Program-made: the position numbers and the translations under genes | Notes under the pieces: model-generated | The model's input: only the letters and a program-made list of their open reading frames with translations | Told to the model about the DNA's origin: nothing | Databases searched by the model: none | Origin: Bacteroidales bacterium UBA1797 | GTDB lineage: Bacteria > Bacteroidota > Bacteroidia > Bacteroidales > VadinHA17 | Reading direction: 5' to 3' | NCBI GenBank assembly: GCA_002319885.1 | Contig: DCFT01000178.1 | Coordinates: 1 to 10,468, forward strand | Length of the DNA: 10,468 nucleotides | Shown here: positions 1 through 4,756 of the stretch, one piece after another | How positions within the stretch are numbered: the first letter of the stretch is position 1 | Layout: every line of letters starts with the position of its first letter

Positions 1-51
1 GTCTGATTCTGGATCAGAAGAGTTCAGGTTCGAAACCTGACGGGACAACCA
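1..51 (+). tRNA. tRNA-Gln (anticodon CTG), 3' part only
   Basis: The window begins inside a tRNA gene. The anticodon arm is visible: stem TCTGA/TCAGA around the loop TTCTGGA, whose middle bases CTG read the glutamine codon CAG. A five-base variable region (AGAGT) follows, then the T-arm TCAGG-TTCGAAA-CCTGA, the acceptor strand CGGGACA (41-47), discriminator A48 and an encoded CCA (49-51). The D-arm and the 5' acceptor strand lie upstream of the window, so the full fold cannot be checked here. The 5' acceptor should read TGTCCCG or close to it. Glutamine identity is secure from the loop geometry. The tail of this gene is the apparent source of the repeats that follow. Confidence 0.93.
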
Positions 52-53
52 CG

Positions 54-82
54 ATGCCGGTACTTTAGCCGGCATTTTATTT
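54..82 (+). terminator. Rho-independent terminator of the tRNA-Gln gene
   Basis: A seven-base-pair stem, ATGCCGG/CCGGCAT, with an eight-base loop is followed by TTTTATTT. It starts three bases after the tRNA CCA, as expected for the end of a tRNA transcription unit. Two near-identical copies follow at 97-base intervals. Confidence 0.8.
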
Positions 83-148
83 GTCACGTCAGGTTGAGAA
101 GTCTATCCCGAGAGCGAAGCGATTCGGGAAAACCTGACGGGACAACCA
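82..148 (+). other. tRNA acceptor/T-stem minihelix-like hairpin, copy 1
   Basis: TGTCACG-TCAGGTT (82-95) pairs with AACCTGA-CGGGACA (131-144) in 13 of 14 positions; the only mismatch is A86 against G140. The right arm is the real tRNA-Gln T-stem and acceptor strand and is followed by discriminator A and CCA (146-148). The left arm supplies a 5' acceptor-like strand. The place of the tRNA's D-arm, anticodon arm and T-loop is taken by a second nested hairpin, TCCCGA (106-111)/TCGGGA (124-129). The result resembles a coaxial acceptor-T minihelix with a CCA end rather than a tRNA, since it has no anticodon. Whether it is transcribed or processed is unknown. Confidence 0.6.
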
Positions 149-150
149 CG

Positions 151-179
151 ATGCCGGTACTTTAGCCGGCATTTTATTT
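151..179 (+). terminator. Second copy of the tRNA-Gln terminator
   Basis: Same stem (ATGCCGG/CCGGCAT), loop and T-rich tail as the terminator at 54-82, exactly 97 bases downstream. It follows the first minihelix-like copy directly. Confidence 0.7.
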
Positions 180-245
180 GTCACGTCAGGTTGAGAAGTC
201 TATCCCGAGAGCGAAGCGATTCGGGAAAACCTGACGGGACAACAA
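179..245 (+). other. tRNA acceptor/T-stem minihelix-like hairpin, copy 2
   Basis: Repeats the 82-148 structure at +97: left arm 179-192, right arm 228-241, nested TCCCGA/TCGGGA hairpin at 203-226. The only difference is in the terminal triplet, CAA instead of CCA (243-245). An encoded CCA is therefore not conserved, although the stem is. Confidence 0.55.
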
Positions 246-247
246 CG

Positions 248-277
248 ATGCCGGTACTTTAGCCGGCATTTTTATTT
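248..277 (+). terminator. Third copy of the tRNA-Gln terminator
   Basis: Identical ATGCCGG/CCGGCAT stem with TTTTTATTT behind it (one T longer than the other two copies). The 97-base periodicity stops here. Confidence 0.7.
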
Positions 278-557
278 AATCCTGCTTGCCTTCGCGGCAG
301 CCTGACACCTTCGCTAAAATTGCACACTGGGCAATTTCTAAACGCTCGGCCCTATTTGTTGCCAGGTTTTTGATCAGACCAATGTACTTTCCAGTTCAAA
401 ACTGGCATTCCAGTTATCAATCAACACCTGATAGATTTAGATTTGCTGATTTAATTTGTTGAAGGATTTTTACCATTTTTCAAACTTATTATACTTCATA
501 TTGTTATAACATCCGGAGTCCAGGAACCACACAAACGGGGCGATTCTGAAAAGCCAT
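278..557. other. Noncoding region with small hairpins between the tRNA array and the SnoaL-like gene
   Basis: No credible gene. Visible structures are a GC-rich imperfect hairpin at 282-300 (TGCC/GGCA core around TTCGC), a seven-base-pair hairpin AAATTGC/GCAATTT with loop ACACTGG at 317-337, and CCAGTT/AACTGG with loop CAA at 391-405. The decamer TTGCCAGGTT at 359-368 also occurs in the intergenic repeats at 1241, 1400 and 8147. The part from about 430 to 557 is AT-rich and must carry the promoter of the following gene, but I cannot point to a convincing Bacteroidota-type -33/-7 pair. Confidence 0.6.
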
Positions 558-1169
558 ATGAGTAAGAAAAAATTACAAACAAGTAATATGAATACTACCA
601 AGAAATTGTTCGAATTAGTCGGAGTCATTATTCCTTTGTGCATTATGACCTCCACTGCTAGCTATGCTCAACCAGCTAATAAAGCTCAGGCGGTAAATCC
701 CAGTTATGAAATTGCTTCGCCCGAATATTCAAAATTGGCGGCAGAGGCTTTGACTTACCTTACGAGTATGGATATTGATAAATGGGTGTCAATGATGTCC
801 GATGATGTGGAATTTAATTTCCCTGACGGGGATGTCGGTACGAGAACTAAATTGACAGGAAAGAAAGCTGTGGCTGATTGGTGGAATAACTGGAAAAAAA
901 CTTCAGGGGTAAAATCCATGACTTTCGAGAAACATGTTGAAATACCTGTAAATTCAAAGGAGGCAAATCCATCTACCGGTTTGGCCGGAGTATCGGTAAT
1001 TTGTTATTATTCCAACAACATGGATATTAACGGGACCCCAGTGCGGCTGAGAATGAATTTTTCTGCTCACTTCAATAAAGATAAGAAAATAGATCGATAT
1101 TATACTTATTACGACAGGACCAAAATTGTACAGGCTATGGGTTCGAATATCCTGGAAAAGAAAAACTAA
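558..1169 (+). CDS. Exported SnoaL/NTF2-like domain protein
   Basis: A 203-residue protein. A short basic start is followed by a hydrophobic stretch (about residues 18-33) and a likely signal-peptidase site after SYA (38), so it is probably exported to the periplasm. A start at the second methionine (588, residue 11) gives an even more typical signal peptide; neither start has a clear ribosome binding site. The mature part fits the SnoaL-like/NTF2 fold: a helix ending in DIDKWVSMMSDDVEF (72-86), the GKKAVADWWNNW segment (101-112), and closing strands of the RLRMNFSAHFNKDKKIDRYY type (163-182). Such folds serve as small enzymes or ligand-binding proteins, and no catalytic set is recognisable. 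The gene appears monocistronic. Family assignment is good; function is unknown. Confidence 0.82.
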   Translation: MSKKKLQTSNMNTTKKLFELVGVIIPLCIMTSTASYAQPANKAQAVNPSYEIASPEYSKLAAEALTYLTSMDIDKWVSMMSDDVEFNFPDGDVGTRTKLTGKKAVADWWNNWKKTSGVKSMTFEKHVEIPVNSKEANPSTGLAGVSVICYYSNNMDINGTPVRLRMNFSAHFNKDKKIDRYYTYYDRTKIVQAMGSNILEKKN

Positions 1170-1170
1170 C

Positions 1171-1191
1171 AATCTCTTCACGTGAAAGATT
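1171..1191 (+). terminator. Possible hairpin at the end of the SnoaL-like gene
   Basis: AATCT(C)TTCA and TGAAAGATT can form a ten-base-pair stem with one bulged C, starting two bases after the stop codon. No T-run follows it, so it may be only a 3'-end-stabilising structure. Confidence 0.3.
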
Positions 1192-1202
1192 AAAGAAGCT
1201 TT

Positions 1203-1276
1203 ATCTCTCATGATGTTGTTGAAAAAACTTGCTAGGTTTCTTGCCAGGTTTTGGCGATAACAGGTATTAAATAATG
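1203..1276 (+). repeat. Dispersed repeat, copy A
   Basis: A 74-base block that matches 8110-8182 on the same strand. The last 36 bases, from TTGCCAGGTTTTGG to AAATAATG, differ at one position only. The upstream half has a few substitutions and one indel. The block contains two tandem versions of a short motif, TTGCTAGGTTTC then TTGCCAGGTTTT. Copy A ends exactly where the tRNA-Gln relic begins. Confidence 0.8.
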
Positions 1277-1327
1277 GATCAGAAGAGTTCATCCGCCAGC
1301 TGGCGGAGAAACCTGACCGGACAACAA
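1275..1327 (+). pseudogene. tRNA-Gln 3' relic with a palindrome in the T-arm
   Basis: TGGATCAGAAGAGTTCA (1275-1291) is identical to the anticodon-arm, variable-loop and T-arm start of the tRNA-Gln at the window start. The next five tRNA bases (GGTTC) are replaced by the 16-base perfect palindrome TCCGCCAGCTGGCGGA (1292-1307). Then GAAACCTGAC (1308-1317) and GGACAAC (1319-1325) are again tRNA sequence, with one G-to-C change (1318) and CAA instead of CCA. The 5' half of a tRNA is absent, so it cannot act as a tRNA. It is related in plan to the minihelix units at 82-245: a tRNA-Gln tail, an inserted palindrome, then a hairpin with a T-run. Confidence 0.8.
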
Positions 1328-1372
1328 AAAGAGTGAGTGTGGGAGCGAGAGCGAGCAACTCACTTTTTTGTT
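1323..1372. terminator. Terminator-like hairpin after the tRNA relic, possibly bidirectional
   Basis: AACAAAAAGAGTGAGT (1323-1338) pairs with ACTCACTTTTTTGTT (1358-1372) with a single bulged G. The arms carry an A-run and a T-run, so it could terminate transcription from either side. The left-arm bases 1333-1341 (GTGAGTGTG) can alternatively pair with 1381-1389 (CACACTCAC), which would break the first hairpin. The loop and flank are low-complexity GAG/CTCAC sequence. Confidence 0.5.
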
Positions 1373-1428
1373 CTCACTCTCACACTCACACTTAATTTAT
1401 TGCCAGGTTCTTGCTAGGGTTTAGGTGG

Positions 1429-1459
1429 ATTCTTGAAGAATTTGTTTAAAATTAAACAA
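1429..1459. repeat. Two adjacent perfect inverted repeats
   Basis: ATTCTT-G-AAGAAT (1429-1441) is followed directly by TTGTTTAA-AA-TTAAACAA (1442-1459). They sit about 250 bases upstream of the HAD gene, just after another copy of the TTGCCAGGTT motif (1400-1409). They could be the end of a repeat element or a regulator site; nothing decides between these. Confidence 0.45.
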
Positions 1460-1707
1460 TAGTTGGTGGTAGTGAATACCTTTCCTTCTGTAATTAGTGA
1501 CGATACTCAATTTGAGTTTAGAAAAATTTTTAAATGGTTGTGTCAAGAAGTTTATCCCTACATTTTGAGCCAAGTGAATAATCGTCGGGGAGTGCGTGAA
1601 TTTCTATCCACATTACTTTCTGACATAAATTTAAATTTCAGTTATTTTCTCCATTTTTGCATTTATTTCAATCGTCGGATGAAATGAAAAACAGAAGGGA
1701 ATATTAA
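1460..1707. other. AT-rich gap before the HAD gene, no convincing gene
   Basis: Together with the repeats upstream, this makes 538 bases without a supported protein gene (1170-1707). An open frame of 74 codons exists from a TTG at 1463, but it has no ribosome binding site and no recognisable motif. The promoter of the HAD gene is presumably near the right end. Confidence 0.5.
1693..1700 (+). promoter_or_regulatory. Ribosome binding site of the HAD gene
   Basis: AGAAGGGA lies seven bases before the ATG at 1708. It fixes that start and is unusual here because most genes in the window have AT-rich leaders without a Shine-Dalgarno motif. Confidence 0.6.
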
Positions 1708-2310
1708 ATGGCAATTAAAAATATAATTTTTGACTTTGGTGGGGTATTGATTGACTGGAATCCCAGGTACTTTTACAAAGATGTCTTCAGTGACATAAAA
1801 GAAATGGAGTACTTCCTCAGTGAAGTATGGAGTCCAAAGTGGAATATGAAGCACGATGCCGGATTTTCATTTTCAGAGATTACAAGTGAACTTCAGGAAC
1901 TTTATCCTAAGTATTGGAATGAGATTGAAATGTATCAATATAACTGGGAGGTAATGATAAAAGGTGAAATATCTGAAAATACAAAATTGCTGGATCCCCT
2001 AAAATCAAAATACAGATTGTTTGGATTAACCAACTGGTCGGCTGAAGCGTTTCCTGTTATTTATCCCAAATATGAGTTTTTTAAAGTTTTCGAAGGCATC
2101 GTTGTATCAGGTGAGGAAAAGTTAGTAAAGCCGGGGAAGGAAATTTATCAATTACTATTGAACCGATACGATCTTCTTGCAAACGAATCGTTGTTCATTG
2201 ACGATAGTCTGAAAAATATTGAAACAGCAAATGAGCTTGGGTTTAGTACAATTCATATAAATGGAACCCAAAGTCTGAAAGAACAGTTAATAAGCATGGG
2301 ATTAATCTAA
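1708..2310 (+). CDS. HAD-superfamily hydrolase, YihX/haloacid-dehalogenase-like
   Basis: A 200-residue cytoplasmic protein of the usual length for small HAD phosphatases with a helical cap. All four HAD motifs are visible. Motif I is IIFDFGGVLIDW with the nucleophile D9. Motif II is GLTNWS with T108. Motif III is the lysine in LVKPGKEIY (K141). Motif IV is LFIDDS with D165 and D166. The cap lies between motifs I and II (about 18-95). The residue two after the nucleophile is G11 instead of the acid/base aspartate of classical HAD phosphatases. The same DxG arrangement occurs in E. coli YihX, a sugar-phosphate phosphatase, so the enzyme need not be dead. Substrate cannot be predicted. It stands alone on the plus strand and faces the minus-strand genes tail to tail. 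Confidence 0.9.
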   Translation: MAIKNIIFDFGGVLIDWNPRYFYKDVFSDIKEMEYFLSEVWSPKWNMKHDAGFSFSEITSELQELYPKYWNEIEMYQYNWEVMIKGEISENTKLLDPLKSKYRLFGLTNWSAEAFPVIYPKYEFFKVFEGIVVSGEEKLVKPGKEIYQLLLNRYDLLANESLFIDDSLKNIETANELGFSTIHINGTQSLKEQLISMGLI

Positions 2311-2461
2311 GTGGAAAAGCCAATGCCCTTAACCATAATCAGCCAGACCAAGATTGACCATCTTAAGCCAGTGTTAGGTGCTTGTTTTTAAATTTAATAT
2401 GATAACATCAATTTGACTGGCCAGATGTAGTTAAACCTTCCTGCTTTTGCAGATGAATAGG

Positions 2462-3979
2462 TTAATAATCAGCTTCCTTTCTGGTTTTAATCCAGACTAT
2501 AAATCCTGAAATAAGAATAAATAGCACAAAAAGTCCGGTTAATGGAACAATCAGTACATAAAAATCACCAATTACTGACTGATATATTCGTCCCGTATGA
2601 ATTTCTAAAGCCAAATTCCATAGCGAAATAGGTGTATCATTGATTACTTTTTGCGATAAGGTGGCAAATCGTTCAGCACCATTGATATTTACTGCTCCTA
2701 AATTATAATCAAAAAAATATTCATGATTTTTATAATCCCGGATATATCCGGAAACTAAAAAATCTCCTATTGGTCTTCTGCTGCGTGAAGGAGAAGTATA
2801 TTCTTGTTTTTTAATGTAATCAAAAACTTCTCCTGTTTGTGAGTTCCATGTAAATAGTCCTTCAAAAGAGCCAACAAGAAATGTATTTAGATCGATTTTT
2901 TCGAACACTGTTACTCCCATGACACTTACAGGTGGCTGAAATCTGAATGCTTTAAGGGCACTTTTAAGATTGTCGTCAGAATAGTAAAAACCGTCCATTG
3001 TTATAACAATAAATCTATCAGTTTCCTGATCATAAAAAATCCTTCTTAACTGGTCAAACCACGGGTTAGGCGTGTCGAGTTCTGTAAAGGGAATCTTTCT
3101 GACTCTGGAATTGCCGATAAAAGCCAGAAGTGGTGGGCGTAGAAACATTCCAGTGGTTGTATTCAGGATCAGGATAACCAGTGCAATCCATCCAATTTTA
3201 TTATGCCATTTAATGTTCCACTTGTTTGAGTTCTTTAACTTTACTTTTACTTCGGAAGGTTTCCTGTTCTTCTTTAATATGATTCTGTTTACAAATACTA
3301 TAAAACCGGTTATTGTAAGAAAGGCAAAAACAAGACCTGCTAAATCGATAATAATCTTCCCGGCTATTCCATATAGTTCACCACTATGAATAACCCATAG
3401 AGTCTTAAATAGTCCTGCTTTGTCATCATAATTCTCCGGAGGCGGAAGTTGAGAAACACTAAAAGTTGACAGATCGGTTGTCTTTAATAATAAAGAACGA
3501 GTCAAAACAAAAATTGTATCCTGTTTCTGAATAATATCCACAATGTTTTTTTCTTTAACCGGCAATGCGACGGAAACCCATTTCCCATTAATGTAATCAA
3601 AGGAATAAAGGCCGGAAAACGATCCTGCCAGAAGCTTACTCCCGGATGTTCTAATCATTTGAGATATCTTGCGATTGTCTATCCCTTTTGGGAAGCCCTG
3701 ACTCATATTTGTAAAATCAGAAAAACTGCTATCAGTAAGCCAAATGCCAATGTTTCCATAAATCAATATACTGTCTGATGAAATTTTCAAGGTTGACTTA
3801 ACAGCTGCATTGTTCCAGTTCCTGTACCTGTAATTTTTAGGAAGAAGTATTCTGTTTACATCTATGGATGATAATGCCTCACGATGATTTAGTATGATAC
3901 CTGAAAAAACATAACTAAGTATTATTAAGGCAAATACTACCCCCAGCCATTTATGATATTTTCTGAAAAATCTTACCAT
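2462..3979 (-). CDS. PepSY-associated transmembrane protein with internal duplication
   Basis: A 505-residue inner-membrane protein with four hydrophobic segments (about 11-30, 209-232, 263-281, 473-496) and two large loops that should face the periplasm. It resembles the PepSY-associated TM family, which includes ferric-siderophore reductases. Visible family marks are YHKWLG at the start and IHSGELYG (197-204) and IHTGRIYQ (460-467) before the second and fourth helices. The protein is two copies of one module. Helix 1 with H9 matches helix 3 with H259. The loop motif LLAGSFSGLYSFD (116-128) matches FLVGSFEGLFTWN (367-379). H198 matches H461. The paired histidines at helix ends would suit two heme-binding sites, but this is inference. 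It lies 206 bases downstream of the nitric oxide operon on the same strand and may be co-transcribed or separate. Likely role: membrane electron transfer or metal reduction; unproven. Confidence 0.8.
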   Translation of the reverse strand: MVRFFRKYHKWLGVVFALIILSYVFSGIILNHREALSSIDVNRILLPKNYRYRNWNNAAVKSTLKISSDSILIYGNIGIWLTDSSFSDFTNMSQGFPKGIDNRKISQMIRTSGSKLLAGSFSGLYSFDYINGKWVSVALPVKEKNIVDIIQKQDTIFVLTRSLLLKTTDLSTFSVSQLPPPENYDDKAGLFKTLWVIHSGELYGIAGKIIIDLAGLVFAFLTITGFIVFVNRIILKKNRKPSEVKVKLKNSNKWNIKWHNKIGWIALVILILNTTTGMFLRPPLLAFIGNSRVRKIPFTELDTPNPWFDQLRRIFYDQETDRFIVITMDGFYYSDDNLKSALKAFRFQPPVSVMGVTVFEKIDLNTFLVGSFEGLFTWNSQTGEVFDYIKKQEYTSPSRSRRPIGDFLVSGYIRDYKNHEYFFDYNLGAVNINGAERFATLSQKVINDTPISLWNLALEIHTGRIYQSVIGDFYVLIVPLTGLFVLFILISGFIVWIKTRKEADY

Positions 3980-4185
3980 TTAAAAAAGAAGATTAAATAA
4001 CGTGACAAGCTTAAAACTATAATTATTGAAGAGTACTGCAAAAAATAACAGCAATACCATGAAGAAACTGACAACATGGGAACACTGTAAAATCCAGTAC
4101 CTCAGGCTTTATAGATTTAGTTAAGTATGAAGAGCCAATTATGGTCCAGATTTCCCTGCTTGGAATCAGAATTAAACTTTTCTTA

Positions 4186-4737
4186 TTACAAATAGATTTC
4201 TTTTAACTCTTTTAATAAGTCATGATACTCTTCATGCTTGCCAGAGCCAATTTTCTCAATTTCAAGTTTTTCAAAAGCATCAAATATTTTTGATTGGTCT
4301 GTATCATTTAGAACTCTGTCAGCCATCATAAAAAGTATATTGTTTTCTTTTTCAATATGGCTTCTGAGAAGCTCAATATAGCTCCTGGAATTTAAAATGA
4401 CATTATTGATCGCAGACATATTGCCACCTTTAAATTCTTCCAAGGCACTGCTTAATGATTTAATGTAATCTCTGCCTAACTGATGCTCATGAAGCATGAC
4501 TGCTATCGGACCGCCTTCTTTTGACATCCCATGACCTATTAATTCGGGGAATAAAATATCTTCTTCTTTCCCATGATGACATTTATCAGCGAATCCTTTT
4601 ATGAACTCAAGAATTTTTTCATAATGATTAATATCCAGTTGCTTCCCTTTTTCGAGATCATCGCAAATGGTTTCCATTATATTAAGCATAAGTTTGATGC
4701 CTTCATGCTCATCTTTTAATTGTTGCGTAGCTTTCAT
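4186..4737 (-). CDS. Hemerythrin HHE-domain protein
   Basis: A 183-residue four-helix protein of the hemerythrin/HHE cation-binding family, expected in the cytoplasm. Candidate di-iron ligands, in order: H11 (LKDEHEG), H54/H55 with E58/E59 (CHHGKEEDILF), H83/H85 (MLHEHQLG), and H127 with E131 (SHIEKENNILF). I chose the ATG at 4737 because GGAGG lies six bases upstream (4744-4748) and the protein then starts MKATQQLKDEH, normal for the family. A longer reading from 4776 would overlap the reductase gene and adds only a basic, non-conserved tail. It begins 19 bases after the nitric oxide reductase stop, so the two are almost certainly co-transcribed. Hemerythrin proteins in this setting are thought to bind NO or O2 or to help repair nitrosative iron-center damage. 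The ScdA/Ric-type N-terminal domain is absent. Confidence 0.92.
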   Translation of the reverse strand: MKATQQLKDEHEGIKLMLNIMETICDDLEKGKQLDINHYEKILEFIKGFADKCHHGKEEDILFPELIGHGMSKEGGPIAVMLHEHQLGRDYIKSLSSALEEFKGGNMSAINNVILNSRSYIELLRSHIEKENNILFMMADRVLNDTDQSKIFDAFEKLEIEKIGSGKHEEYHDLLKELKEIYL

Positions 4738-4743
4738 TTTTCT

Positions 4744-4748
4744 CCTCC
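4744..4748 (-). promoter_or_regulatory. Shine-Dalgarno that sets the hemerythrin start
   Basis: On the minus strand GGAGG sits within GGAGGAGAAA just before the ATG at 4737, inside the 19-base gap after the reductase stop. It is the strongest ribosome binding site in the window and decides against the upstream ATG at 4776. Confidence 0.75.
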
Positions 4749-4756
4749 GATTTTCA

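Larger units (their letters stand above)
33..277 (+). repeat. 97-base tandem array built from the tRNA-Gln tail and its terminator
   Basis: The tRNA 3' end plus its terminator recurs with an exact 97-base period: the same CCTGACGGGACA string starts at 36, 133 and 230. The array holds about two and a half units. The first two complete spacers are practically identical. The third copy differs by one substitution that changes the CCA triplet to CAA (244) and by one extra T in the terminator tail. The array therefore has three terminators and three tRNA tails, of which only the first belongs to a recognisable tRNA. High identity between units implies recent duplication or active homogenisation. 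Confidence 0.9.

Noticed and set aside
33..277. CRISPR array
   Set aside because: Only about two and a half units with identical spacers, directly built from a tRNA tail and terminator, and no cas genes.
954..1358. Minus-strand open frame of 134 codons
   Set aside because: It overlaps the SnoaL-like gene in antisense and runs through the repeats and tRNA relic. It has no family resemblance.
1463..1687. Open frame of 74 codons on the plus strand before the HAD gene
   Set aside because: It starts with TTG, has no ribosome binding site or recognisable motif, and ends in AT-rich sequence just before the HAD ribosome binding site. Most likely chance.
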